A DNA stretch of 64,000 nt from Rhodovulum kholense. Lineage in GTDB: Bacteria; Pseudomonadota; Alphaproteobacteria; Rhodobacterales; Rhodobacteraceae. A model generated the notes under the pieces. That model was not told the origin of the DNA, did not search any database, and worked only from the letters and a program-made list of their open reading frames with translations. The stretch is taken from positions 62,001 to 126,000 of the forward strand of contig NZ_QAYC01000006.1 of the NCBI RefSeq assembly GCF_003053725.1. The letters run 5' to 3'. Position numbers and translations under genes: made by a program. Below, piece after piece: positions 51,965 to 60,635 of the stretch (positions are counted from its first letter, which is position 1; each line of letters begins with the position of its first letter).

Positions 51965-53911
51965 ATGTTCCGCAAGATCCTGATCGCCAATCGCGGCGAG
52001 ATCGCCTGCCGGGTCATCGCCACCGCCCGGCGCCTTGGCATCGCCACTGTCGCCGTCCACTCGACGGCCGACGCGCGTGCCGCCCATGTGGCGCTGGCCG
52101 ACGAGGCGGTCGCCATCGGCCCGCCCGCGCCCGCCGACAGCTACCTTCGGGCCGACCGGATCATCGAGGCCGCGCTGCAAACCGGGGCCGAGGCGATCCA
52201 TCCGGGCTACGGGTTTCTCTCGGAAAACCCCGATTTCGTCGACGCGGTCGAGGCTGCAGGCCTGACCTTCATCGGCCCCTCGGCAGACGCGATCCGCGCC
52301 ATGGGTCTGAAGGATGCGGCCAAGGCCTTGATGGAACAGGCGGGCGTACCGGTCGTGCCCGGCTATCACGGCGCCAATCAGGACGACGCCCATCTCGAGG
52401 GCGCGGCCGAGGCCATCGGCTGGCCGGTGCTGATCAAGGCCGTGGCGGGCGGCGGCGGCAAGGGCATGCGCAAGGTCGCCCGCCCGGCCGATTTCGCCGC
52501 CGCGCTGGCCTCGGCCCGGTCCGAGGCGAGGGCCGCCTTCGGCAACGATGCCGTGCTGATCGAGAAGCTGATCGAGGCTCCCCGCCATATCGAGGTTCAG
52601 GTCTTCGGCGACGGCACGGACGCGGTTCATCTTTTCGAACGCGACTGCTCGCTGCAGCGCCGCCATCAGAAGGTGATCGAAGAGGCGCCCGCGCCCGGCA
52701 TGACGCCCGAGATGCGCGCCGCCATGGGCGAGGCCGCCGTGCGCGCGGCGCGCGCCATCGGTTATCGCGGCGCGGGCACGGTCGAGTTCATCGTCGACGG
52801 CTCGGACGGACTCCGCCCCGACCGGTTCTGGTTCATGGAGATGAACACGCGGCTGCAGGTCGAACATCCGGTGACCGAGGCCGTGACCGGGCTCGATCTG
52901 GTGGAATGGCAGCTGCGCGTTGCCGCCGGAGAAGGCCTGCCGCTGACGCAAGACCGGATTCCGCTGGCGGGGCATGCTTTCGAGGCCCGGCTTTACGCCG
53001 AGGACGTGCCTGCCGGGTTCCTGCCCGCGACCGGCACGCTGGCGCATCTGGCCTTTCCGCCCGGCATCCGCGCCGATACCGGCGTGCGAACGGGCGACAC
53101 GATCAGCCCGTGGTACGACCCGATGATCGCCAAGATCGTGGCCCATGGCCCGACGCGCGCTGTCGCGCTGAACCGACTGGCCCGGGCGCTTGACGATACG
53201 CAGGTCGCGGGCACGACCACCAACCTCGCCTTTCTCGGGCGTCTCGCGCGCCATGCGGGCTTTGCCCGGGGCGAGGTCGATACCGGGCTGATCGAGCGGG
53301 ACATCGAAAGTCTTGCCGAAAGCCCGCCGCCCGTCCGCGCGGTCGAGGCGGCGGCGCTGCTGGAGGCCGCGTCCCCGCCCGACGGCCCGCTCGCGGGCTT
53401 CACCCTCTGGGCGCCGCTCAGGCGCGCTGTGACGCTCGGCCGCGACGGCGACGAGGTCACCGGCTCGCTGCTGTTCGACGGCCCCGATCGCGCGACGGTC
53501 GAGATCGGCGAGGCAGTGCTTGAGGCCCGCCGCGATTCCGGCGGCTGGCGGATCGACGGGGCCTTGCCCGGTGTCGTTCTGCGGGCGGGCGGTGCGATCC
53601 ATGTCTTCGCGGGCGCGCAGGGCACGTTCAGCTTCACGCCCGTCGATCCGCTGGACCGCGCGACGGCGGCGGGCGCCGGAGCGGATGTCATCGAGGCGCC
53701 GATGCCGGGGCTTCTCAAGGCGCTAACCGTCGCCGTGGGCGACCGCGTCGCCGCGGGCCAGCCGCTGGCGGTGCTGGAGGCGATGAAGATGGAACACACG
53801 CTGGCCGCGCCCCGCGAGGGCGTGGTGGCCGAGGTGCTGGCCGCGCCGGGCGCGCAGGTTGAGGCCGGGGTCGCGCTGGTCCGCCTTCAGCCGGAGGGCG
53901 ACGATGCCTGA
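51965..53911 (+). CDS. mccA: Methylcrotonyl-CoA carboxylase alpha subunit (biotin carboxylase + biotin carrier)
   Basis: ATP-dependent biotin carboxylation. 648 residues. Biotin carboxylase N-terminus FRKILIANRGEIACRVIATARRLG, ATP-grasp glycine loop GGGGKGMRKVA (~161-171), catalytic MEMNTRLQVEHPVTE (~294-308), then a linker (BT-like, ~450-560) and the C-terminal biotinyl domain with biotin-Lys in LEAMKMEHTL (~607). Pairs with mccB upstream; followed by hmgL with an 8-base overlap. Confidence 0.95.
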   Translation: MFRKILIANRGEIACRVIATARRLGIATVAVHSTADARAAHVALADEAVAIGPPAPADSYLRADRIIEAALQTGAEAIHPGYGFLSENPDFVDAVEAAGLTFIGPSADAIRAMGLKDAAKALMEQAGVPVVPGYHGANQDDAHLEGAAEAIGWPVLIKAVAGGGGKGMRKVARPADFAAALASARSEARAAFGNDAVLIEKLIEAPRHIEVQVFGDGTDAVHLFERDCSLQRRHQKVIEEAPAPGMTPEMRAAMGEAAVRAARAIGYRGAGTVEFIVDGSDGLRPDRFWFMEMNTRLQVEHPVTEAVTGLDLVEWQLRVAAGEGLPLTQDRIPLAGHAFEARLYAEDVPAGFLPATGTLAHLAFPPGIRADTGVRTGDTISPWYDPMIAKIVAHGPTRAVALNRLARALDDTQVAGTTTNLAFLGRLARHAGFARGEVDTGLIERDIESLAESPPPVRAVEAAALLEAASPPDGPLAGFTLWAPLRRAVTLGRDGDEVTGSLLFDGPDRATVEIGEAVLEARRDSGGWRIDGALPGVVLRAGGAIHVFAGAQGTFSFTPVDPLDRATAAGAGADVIEAPMPGLLKALTVAVGDRVAAGQPLAVLEAMKMEHTLAAPREGVVAEVLAAPGAQVEAGVALVRLQPEGDDA

Positions 53912-54791
53912 GCGGGTCGAGATCTTCGAGGTCGGGCCGCGCGACGGGTTGCAGAACGAACCCCGGGCGATTCCCGCCGCCGAAAAGATCGCGCTGATCG
54001 ATCTGCTCAGCCAGGCGGGGTTCCGGCGGATCGAGGCGGCCAGTTTCGTGCGACCCGACCGGGTGCCGCAGATGGCCGACGGGGTCGAGGTGCTGGCGGG
54101 CCTCCGTCGCGTGCCGGGCGTGCGCTATGCGGCGCTGACCCCGAACATCCGCGGCTACGAGCGCGCCCATGCCGCGGGGGCCGACGAAATCGCGATCTTC
54201 GCCTCGGCCTCCGAAGGGTTCAGCCGCGCCAATATCAACGCCTCGATCGAGGAGAGCTTTCGCCGCTTTGCCCCGGTCGCGGCGGCGGCGAAGGCCGACG
54301 GGCTGCCGATGCGCGGCTATATCTCCTGCGTGACTGACTGCCCCTATGACGGGCCGACGCCACCCGGGGCGGTCGCGGCGCTGGCCGACCGGCTGCTGGC
54401 GCTTGGCTGTTACGAGATCAGCCTGGGCGAGACCATCGGCCGGGGCACGCCGCAGACGGTTGCCGCGATGCTCGACGCCGTTCTGACCGTCGCCCCGCCG
54501 ACGCGCCTGGCGGGGCATTTCCACGACACCGGCGGGCAGGCGATGGCCAATATCGAGGTGGCGCTGGAGGCCGGGCTTCGGGTCTTCGACGCCGCCGTGG
54601 GCGGGTTGGGCGGCTGCCCCTATGCGAAAGGCGCGCCCGGCAATGCCGCGACCGAGAAGGTGGCGGCGCGGCTGGCGGATCTGGGGGTCGAAACCGGGCT
54701 CGACCCGGCGCGGCTGAGCGAGGCGGCGGCGCTGGCCCGGCGCATGCGCGGTGGCCCGCCCGGAACTGCCCCCCTTGGGGCAGCCTCTTGA
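53904..54791 (+). CDS. hmgL: Hydroxymethylglutaryl-CoA lyase
   Basis: Cleaves HMG-CoA to acetoacetate and acetyl-CoA, the last leucine step. 295 residues, TIM-barrel of the HMGL family: N-terminal ERVEIFEVGPRDGLQNEPR with the catalytic Arg-Asp, metal-binding HFHDTGGQAMANIE near residue 195, and the signature GGLGGCPYAKGAPGNAATE with the catalytic Cys. ATG 53904 overlaps the mccA stop; earlier ATG would overlap further. Methylglutaconyl-CoA hydratase, which makes its substrate, is not in the window. Confidence 0.95.
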   Translation: MPERVEIFEVGPRDGLQNEPRAIPAAEKIALIDLLSQAGFRRIEAASFVRPDRVPQMADGVEVLAGLRRVPGVRYAALTPNIRGYERAHAAGADEIAIFASASEGFSRANINASIEESFRRFAPVAAAAKADGLPMRGYISCVTDCPYDGPTPPGAVAALADRLLALGCYEISLGETIGRGTPQTVAAMLDAVLTVAPPTRLAGHFHDTGGQAMANIEVALEAGLRVFDAAVGGLGGCPYAKGAPGNAATEKVAARLADLGVETGLDPARLSEAAALARRMRGGPPGTAPLGAAS

Positions 54792-54863
54792 AACGGGGCG
54801 ATTTATCGCATCCATGAAAGCTCCGTCCAGGCCGCATGATGCGACTCGGAAATGGAGCGCTCC

Positions 54864-55370
54864 ATGGAACACACAGCCGGCCGTTGTCCCTTTGCCGCCC
54901 AGCGCGAAACGCGCAGCGGCGCCCATCCCCTGCACCTGCGCCGCTCGATCCTCAACCGCGAGGTGCTGCGGCCCGTCCTGCGCCAGCTTGGGCTCGAGGC
55001 GATGCCCGACGACCCGCATGTGACGCTGGCGCACAGCGCGACCCCGGTCGACTGGGGCCTCAGGGTCTTCGAGCCGGATCCGCACCGGATCGCGGTCACC
55101 CCGCAACGGCCGCGCTTCGAACGCGGTGCGGCGGGCGCGGTCGATCTGGTCTTCGGGGCGCCCGAACTGGAGGCGCGCTGGCGCGCGCTGACCGAGGCCG
55201 GAGCTGTCTGGGACCTGCCGCCCTTCGTGCCGCGCGTGGCGCTTGGCCCCTGTCCTGCGGATCTGCCCGCGATCTGTTTCTTTGCCGGGCCGGTGCTGTT
55301 CGGCCCGGAATGGCGCGCGACGCCCGACTGTCTGGGGGCCGACGCGCCGCACCATCCCGCCACGGCCTGA
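54864..55370 (+). CDS. 2H-phosphoesterase-like (2'-5' RNA ligase fold) protein with a degenerate second motif
   Basis: A 168-residue protein. One H-x-T motif is seen at His52-Val-Thr54 (DDPHVTLAHS). The expected second motif falls in PPFVPRVALGP at ~119-129, where Arg124-Val-Ala126 stands for His-x-Thr. Between them a DLVFGAPELEARWRALTEAG helix fits the fold. Other 2H proteins hydrolyse 2',3'-cyclic or 2'-5' linked nucleotides; loss of the second His/Thr predicts no catalysis, or a different one. ATG 54864 (TGGAG 6 bases upstream) chosen over 54852. The family assignment is an inference from two short motifs. Confidence 0.55.
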   Translation: MEHTAGRCPFAAQRETRSGAHPLHLRRSILNREVLRPVLRQLGLEAMPDDPHVTLAHSATPVDWGLRVFEPDPHRIAVTPQRPRFERGAAGAVDLVFGAPELEARWRALTEAGAVWDLPPFVPRVALGPCPADLPAICFFAGPVLFGPEWRATPDCLGADAPHHPATA

Positions 55371-55380
55371 GCGGGCGGCC

Positions 55381-56124
55381 TCAGGCGACCTGCTTGAGAA
55401 GACGCGGAAGAGCGTCGAGCCGGTCGATCCGGGCGGCCGCGCCCGTGGGAAGGGGCGCGCGGCCGGTTTCGTCGTAGAGGATCGCGGTCAGGCCCAGCGC
55501 GGCCGGCGCAGCGACGTCCCAGACCGGGTCGTCGCCCAGCATCCAGGCCTCGCGGGGCGGGGTATCGAGCCGGGCCAGCAGCCGCAGATAGGCGCGCGGG
55601 TCGGGTTTGCCGAACCCCGCCTCTTCCTCGATCTGGATCGCACGGAAGAAGGGCGACAGCCCGAAACGCGCGATCTTGGCGCGCTGGCGCGCGCGGGTGC
55701 CGTTGGTCAGAAGCCCCAGCCGCAGCCCGGCCTTGGCAAGCCCCGCCAGCATCTCGCGCGCGCCTGGCTTCAGCGTGATCGCCTCTTCGAGATAGGTTTC
55801 GAACCGGTCGGCGATACGGTCGGCATCGACCCCGTGGAGCGGCTCGGACCCGGGGGGGCGGGCGAGGTTCAGCCGGTGGAAGGCCGAGCGCACCACCCGC
55901 CGCCGCGTCGCGTCGCCTTCAAGCCGCCAGAGCTTGCGGCCCTCCTCATCGGCAAGAAAGCTCAGCACCCGGTCCAGCACCTCGGCGGTGACCCAGCGGG
56001 TCGAATGCTCGCCCAGCGCATCGGCATGTTCGGCGATGATCGCGGCCCAGGTCCGTTCCGGCTGCCGGTAGGCGGTCAGCAACGTGTCGTCGAGGTCGAT
56101 CAGGATGGTCCGGGGCGGGCGCAT
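55381..56124 (-). CDS. HAD-superfamily hydrolase
   Basis: A 247-residue phosphatase-like enzyme. Motif I ILIDLDDTLLTA with nucleophile Asp10 and acid Asp12, a helical C1 cap (~20-105), motif II LLTNGTRARQRAKI, motif III Lys in EEEAGFGKPDPRAY and motif IV MLGDDPVWDVA. Closest in layout to YjjG/NANP-type nucleotide or sugar phosphatases; the substrate is unclear. It ends the ABC-transporter/aminotransferase run (3-bp gap to the aminotransferase gene), so it may act on a product of that pathway. Confidence 0.82.
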   Translation of the reverse strand: MRPPRTILIDLDDTLLTAYRQPERTWAAIIAEHADALGEHSTRWVTAEVLDRVLSFLADEEGRKLWRLEGDATRRRVVRSAFHRLNLARPPGSEPLHGVDADRIADRFETYLEEAITLKPGAREMLAGLAKAGLRLGLLTNGTRARQRAKIARFGLSPFFRAIQIEEEAGFGKPDPRAYLRLLARLDTPPREAWMLGDDPVWDVAAPAALGLTAILYDETGRAPLPTGAAARIDRLDALPRLLKQVA

Positions 56125-56127
56125 GGC

Positions 56128-57249
56128 TCAGGCCGTTTCCGCCTCGCGCCAGGCGGCTTCGGCGGCCGAAAGCGCCGCGCCGGTGGAGACCGGATGGCCT
56201 GCGGCGGCCAGCGCCGCGCCAAGGGTGGCGAGATCGCCCAGCACGGTTTCAAGTCGCGCGCGCGGGCCGGTGTGATTGAGCCGCACCAGCCGCTCGCCCG
56301 CGGGACCCACGCCCGCTGTGAGCGCGTCGCCGGTGACATGGGTCAACAGTTCGGCGGCCGAAAGGCCCTCGGGCAGGGCGGCGGCGGTGACAAGGTTCGA
56401 GGCCTGGCCGGGCGCCACCCATTCGGCCCCGGTCAGCGCGCGGGCCCCGGTGCGGGCGGCGGCGGCGGCGCGCGCGTGGCGGGCGCGGATCGCGGCCATG
56501 CCTTCGGCCTCGACCCGGGCCAGCGTCTGGGCGAGGCCGTGGAATTCCAGCGCCGAGGGGGTGCCCGGCAGCGCGCCCCGGCCGGGTTCGAGCCAGAGCG
56601 TTCGCAGATCGGCCAGAGACAGGATCGAGGGCGCCTCGCCCGGGGCGGAGATCCGGTCCCAGGCGACGGGCGATATGGCGATGGCCGAGGTCCCGGCCTG
56701 TCCCCCCAGCGCCTTTTGTGGCCCCATCACCGCGATATCGATCCCCAGCGCGTCGACCTCGACCGGGTGCCCGCCGAGCGAGGCGACCGCATCGACCACG
56801 ACAAGCGCGCCATGGGCCTTGGCCAGGGACACGATCTCGGCCAGCGGGTTCAGGATGCCGGTCGCGCTTTCGGCATGGACCAGCGCCACCAGATCGTAGT
56901 GCCCGGCCTCCAGGGCCCGCGCCACCGCCCCGGCCGTTGCCGGATGGCCCGGGGCCGCGCCCGCGAGGTCGGTCACCTCGGCGCCCGCGCGCCTCAGCCA
57001 GCCGCCGAACCAGCGCCCGTAAAGCGAGGTCACGACGTTCAGCGCCCGGACCCCCGGCCGCCCCAGTGAACTGGCCGCCGCCTCGAGCGCGACCATCGCC
57101 TCGCCCTGCACCAGCAGCACGTCATTGGTCGTGCCCATCAGCCGCCCGATGGCATCGGCCAGCGGCGCATATCCGTCGGCCGGGAAGGCCGGGGCGTCGG
57201 GCAGCGGCAGCCAGGACGGGGGCAAGGGGGCAGGGCGGCGGGAACTCAT
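56128..57249 (-). CDS. Class V aminotransferase (PLP-dependent)
   Basis: A 373-residue fold-type I PLP enzyme of the alanine-glyoxylate/serine-pyruvate/2-aminoethylphosphonate family. PLP Lys in VMGPQKALGGQAGTSAIA (~184); the preceding VVVDAVASLGGHPVEVDALGIDIAVM has the cofactor-binding Asp. C-terminal HTGPRARLETVLGDLATLG binds the substrate carboxylate. Overlaps the ABC ATPase stop by 4 bases, so it is translationally linked to the importer and likely acts on the imported compound (an amino acid or amine). Exact substrate cannot be told. Confidence 0.85.
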   Translation of the reverse strand: MSSRRPAPLPPSWLPLPDAPAFPADGYAPLADAIGRLMGTTNDVLLVQGEAMVALEAAASSLGRPGVRALNVVTSLYGRWFGGWLRRAGAEVTDLAGAAPGHPATAGAVARALEAGHYDLVALVHAESATGILNPLAEIVSLAKAHGALVVVDAVASLGGHPVEVDALGIDIAVMGPQKALGGQAGTSAIAISPVAWDRISAPGEAPSILSLADLRTLWLEPGRGALPGTPSALEFHGLAQTLARVEAEGMAAIRARHARAAAAARTGARALTGAEWVAPGQASNLVTAAALPEGLSAAELLTHVTGDALTAGVGPAGERLVRLNHTGPRARLETVLGDLATLGAALAAAGHPVSTGAALSAAEAAWREAETA

Positions 57250-58025
57250 GACGGAACCTTTTCGGTGTGAATAGTCGGCACGGCCGCGATCAGGCGGCGC
57301 AGGATCTCGGTCCGGGGAGCGGCCAGCAGCGCCTCGGCCGGGCCGGTCTCGACGATGCGGCCGGCCTCCATCACCGCGATCCGGTGCGACAGCGCCCGTG
57401 TCACCGCCAGATCGTGGCTGACGAACAGATAGGCGAGCCCCATGTCGCGCTGCAACTGCGCCAGCAGGTCCAGCACGCGGGCGCGGACCGAGGCGTCGAG
57501 CGCCGAGACCGCCTCGTCCAGAACGATCAGTTTCGGGCGGGGGGCGATGGCGCGGGCGATGGCGACGCGCTGGCGTTGGCCGCCCGACAGGGCGCTCAGC
57601 GGACGGGGCGCAAGCTCGGGCGAAAGCCCGACCTGGGTCAGCAGCAGCTCGACGTGATCGGGCCAGTCGGACCGGGGCGCGATGGCATGAAGGCGCAGCG
57701 GCTCGCAGAGCGCGCCCGCCACCGTGGCGCGGGGATGAAAGGCCGCGCCCGGGTCCTGAAACACCATCTGCATGGCGCCCCTGGCGCGGCGCAGCGCGCG
57801 GCCCTTGAGCGCGCCCCAATCCTGCCCGCCGAACCGGATCGTTCCCGCATCGGGCTCGGTCAGCCGCGTCAGCACCCGCGCGAGCGTGGACTTGCCGCAA
57901 CCCGAGGGGCCGATCAGCCCGAGCGTCTCGCCCGGCGCGATCTCGAACGACACATCGTCAAGCGCCCGGATGCGGCGGGCCCCGGGATAGGTCTTGGTCA
58001 GGCCGCGCGCCACGAGCAGGGTCAT
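57246..58025 (-). CDS. Peptide/nickel-type ABC importer ATPase (DppF/OppF-like)
   Basis: A 259-residue ATPase. Walker A GPSGCGKSTLARVL, signature LSGGQRQRVAIARAIAPRP and Walker B LIVLDEAVSALDASV with switch His in FVSHDLAVTRAL. Overlaps both neighbours by 4 bases. Second of the two ATPases of the importer. Confidence 0.93.
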   Translation of the reverse strand: MTLLVARGLTKTYPGARRIRALDDVSFEIAPGETLGLIGPSGCGKSTLARVLTRLTEPDAGTIRFGGQDWGALKGRALRRARGAMQMVFQDPGAAFHPRATVAGALCEPLRLHAIAPRSDWPDHVELLLTQVGLSPELAPRPLSALSGGQRQRVAIARAIAPRPKLIVLDEAVSALDASVRARVLDLLAQLQRDMGLAYLFVSHDLAVTRALSHRIAVMEAGRIVETGPAEALLAAPRTEILRRLIAAVPTIHTEKVPS

Positions 58026-58801
58026 CGCGCCTCTCCGACAAGGCGGGGGCTTGCCAGATCGAGATGGGCCGCCAGCAGAGAACGGGTATAGCTTTCGCGC
58101 GGGGCGCGCAGGACCCGGGCCGCAGGGCCGATCTCGACCATCCGGGCGGCATGCATCACCGCGATCCGGTCGGCCAGCTGGCCCGCCAGCGCCATGTCAT
58201 GGGTGATGAAAAGAAGCGTCATGCCCTTCGCGTCGCACAATGCCCGCAAGAGTGCGGTGATCTCGGCCTGCACCAGGACGTCGAGCGCGCTGGTCGCCTC
58301 GTCGGCGATCAGCAGCCTGGGCCTCGCGGCTATGGCCAGCGCGATGGCGATGCGCTGACGCTGCCCGCCCGAGAACTGGTGCGGATAGGCGTTCAGCGCC
58401 CGGGCCGGGTCGGGGATCTGCACGGTGTCCAGAAGCTCGGCGGCGCGGGCGCGGGCGTCGCGTGCGGTCAGCGGCAGGTGGGTGCGCAGCACCTCGGTCA
58501 GATGGCGCCCGACCGAGAGCAGCGGGTTGAGGCTGCCGCCCGGGTCCTGAAAGACATAGCCGATGTCGCGGCCCGGCCGGGGCGTGGGGCCGCCGCCCCA
58601 GTCGATCCGGCCCTCGATGCGGCTGCCGGGGGGCAGCAGCCCGGCGATGACGCGCGCGAGCGTCGACTTGCCCGAGCCGGATTCGCCAATGATGGCCAGC
58701 TTTTCGCCCTCGAAGAGCGCCAGCCCTAGATCGGCCAGCGCCGGGGCGCTGGCGCCGGGATAGTGGACCGACAGGCCGGTGAGGCCAAGCAGAAGGGTCA
58801 T
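58022..58801 (-). CDS. Peptide/nickel-type ABC importer ATPase (DppD/OppD-like)
   Basis: A 259-residue ATPase: Walker A GESGSGKSTLARVIAG, signature FSGGQRQRIAIALAIAARP, Walker B LLIADEATSALDV and FITHDMALAGQLADR. The C-terminal extension with iron-sulphur cysteines found in some OppD proteins is absent; it ends ASPRLVGEAR. ATG 58801 is chosen; a longer frame continues into the permease gene as artefact. Overlaps the permease by 4 bases. Confidence 0.92.
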   Translation of the reverse strand: MTLLLGLTGLSVHYPGASAPALADLGLALFEGEKLAIIGESGSGKSTLARVIAGLLPPGSRIEGRIDWGGGPTPRPGRDIGYVFQDPGGSLNPLLSVGRHLTEVLRTHLPLTARDARARAAELLDTVQIPDPARALNAYPHQFSGGQRQRIAIALAIAARPRLLIADEATSALDVLVQAEITALLRALCDAKGMTLLFITHDMALAGQLADRIAVMHAARMVEIGPAARVLRAPRESYTRSLLAAHLDLASPRLVGEAR

Positions 58802-59619
58802 CGCTTGTCCCGCCCTGTCAGACTGTCGGTGAGCGCCTCGCCGACCAGATAGGTCGAGATCACCGTCAGCACCAGCGCGATGCCCGGGATGATCGACAGA
58901 TAGGCGGCGGAGCGGAGCTGGTTGCGCCCTTCGGCGATCATCGCCCCCCAGGTGACGGAATTCGGATCGCCAAGCCCGAGGAAGGACAGCGCCGCCTCGG
59001 TCAGCACCGCCGCCGCGACGATCACCGAGGCGACGGCCAGGACGGGTGGCAGGGCCAGCGGCATGATCTGGCGAAAGGCGATCTCGGCCGGAGACATGCC
59101 CATGACCTTTGCCGCGGCAACGAAGTCGGATTCGCGCAGGCTGAGCACGCGGGCGCGGGCCAGCCGCGCGGGTCCGGTCCAGGCGCCAAGCGCGATGGCC
59201 AGCACCACGACCCAAAGCGACGGCCCCGCGACCGACACGAAAGCCAGCGCCAGAAGAAAGCCCGGCACGATCTGGAAGGCATCGACGATCCGCATCAGCG
59301 CGGCCTCGATGGCGCCCCCGGCAAAGCCTGCCGCGGTGCCGACCGTCATGCCGGCAAAGACCGCGACCAGCGCGGCCGAAAGCCCCACCGCGACCGAGGT
59401 GCGCGCGCCGTGGATCAGCTCGGCCAGAAGGTCCCGGCCCAGCCGGTCGGTGCCAAGCGGCAGGCCCGCATCGGTGAAGGGCGGGATCAGCGGGCGGCCC
59501 GCGATGGCCAGCGGATCGCCCGGCGCGATCAGCGGCGCGAAACCCGCGATCAGGATCAGCGCCAGCAGGATCGCCCCGCCCAGAAGCGCCTCGGGACGGC
59601 GGAGGAAGGGTCTAGTCAT
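58798..59619 (-). CDS. Peptide/nickel-type ABC importer permease (DppC/OppC-like)
   Basis: A 273-residue permease with six helices. DppC N-terminal pattern ([29 protein letters not shown]), LGTDRLGRDLLAELIHGARTSVAVG, and the EAA loop DFVAAAKVMGMSPAEIAFRQIMPLA that docks to the ATPases, then LSFLGLGDPNSVTWGAMIAEGR. ATG 59619 is taken with GGAGGAAGGG upstream; it overlaps the other permease gene. Confidence 0.93.
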   Translation of the reverse strand: MTRPFLRRPEALLGGAILLALILIAGFAPLIAPGDPLAIAGRPLIPPFTDAGLPLGTDRLGRDLLAELIHGARTSVAVGLSAALVAVFAGMTVGTAAGFAGGAIEAALMRIVDAFQIVPGFLLALAFVSVAGPSLWVVVLAIALGAWTGPARLARARVLSLRESDFVAAAKVMGMSPAEIAFRQIMPLALPPVLAVASVIVAAAVLTEAALSFLGLGDPNSVTWGAMIAEGRNQLRSAAYLSIIPGIALVLTVISTYLVGEALTDSLTGRDKR

Positions 59620-60601
59620 GGCCCGCTCCAGACCCGACGCGCGGGTCGAGCCAGCCATAGGCCAGATCGACCAGCAGGTTCGCGATCACCACCATCAAGG
59701 CCGAGGTCAGGATCACCGCCAGCAGCAAGGGCGCGTCGCGGCCCGCGACCGCCTCTTGCGCAAGCCGGCCGAAGCCGGGAATGGCGAAGACGCTTTCGAT
59801 GACCACCGAGCCGCCCAGCATCGCCGCCGATTGCAGGCCCAGCATGGTCACCAGCGGCAGAAGGGCGTTGCGTGCCGCGTGGTTGAGGGTGATGCGCCAG
59901 TCGGGCAGCCCGCGCGCCCGGGCCGCGAGGGTAAAGTCCTGCCCCCAGGCCTCGGCCATGCCCGAGCGCATGATTCTGAGAAAGAGCGCCAGATAGATCA
60001 TCCCAAGGGCCGCGACCGGCAACACCAGATGCCGCGCGATGTCGGCGGCGCGGGCCAGCCCCGCCTTGCCCGAGGCGATGGTCTCGATCCCCGAGACCGG
60101 CAGCCAGCGCAGCTGCACCGCAAAGACCACGGCCAGCACCAGACCCAGCCAGAAGCTGGGGATCGAATAGAGAAAGAGCGACCCGCCCGACAGCACCCGG
60201 TCGAGGAGAGATCCGGGGCGGCGTCCTGCCAGCACCCCGAGAGCCGAGCCCAGCAGGAAGGACAGCGCCGTGGCACTGCCCATGAGCCAGAGCGTGTTCG
60301 GCAGCCGCTCGGCGATCACGGGGCCGATGGGGCGGTTCAGCGCGATGGACCAGCCCAGATCGCCCCGTGCATATTGGCCCAGCGTGAAGAGAAGCCGGCT
60401 CAGCGCCGAGCCGTCCAGCCCGTAGCGGGTGCGCAGCTCGGCCGCCATCTGCGCATCGCCCCCGCCCATCGACAGCAGATAGGCGTCGACCGCATCCCCG
60501 CCCGCGCTGTCGAGAAGCAGGAACACGCCCACCAGCACGATCAGCAGCACCGGCACGCTGCCCGCAAGACGCGCCAGAACGACCCGGCCGAGCCGCGCCA
60601 T
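59612..60601 (-). CDS. Peptide/nickel-type ABC importer permease (DppB/OppB-like)
   Basis: A 329-residue permease with six helices: N-terminal LARLAGSVPVLLIVLVGVFLLLDSAGGDAVD, extracytoplasmic region ~35-95, EAA loop FTLAARARGLPDWRITLNHAARNALLPLV and FGRLAQEAVAGRDAPLLLAVIL at the end. Heterodimer partner of the DppC-like subunit. Starts 34 bp after the solute-binding gene. Confidence 0.93.
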   Translation of the reverse strand: MARLGRVVLARLAGSVPVLLIVLVGVFLLLDSAGGDAVDAYLLSMGGGDAQMAAELRTRYGLDGSALSRLLFTLGQYARGDLGWSIALNRPIGPVIAERLPNTLWLMGSATALSFLLGSALGVLAGRRPGSLLDRVLSGGSLFLYSIPSFWLGLVLAVVFAVQLRWLPVSGIETIASGKAGLARAADIARHLVLPVAALGMIYLALFLRIMRSGMAEAWGQDFTLAARARGLPDWRITLNHAARNALLPLVTMLGLQSAAMLGGSVVIESVFAIPGFGRLAQEAVAGRDAPLLLAVILTSALMVVIANLLVDLAYGWLDPRVGSGAGHD

Positions 60602-60635
60602 CAGACTGTCTCACGGGCGATTGGCCGTGCCTGTC

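Noticed and set aside
55381-57249. Phosphonatase pathway (PhnW transaminase plus PhnX hydrolase)
   Set aside because: Class V aminotransferase next to a HAD enzyme fits at first sight, but the HAD lacks the PhnX N-terminus and its motifs match YjjG/NANP-type phosphatases.
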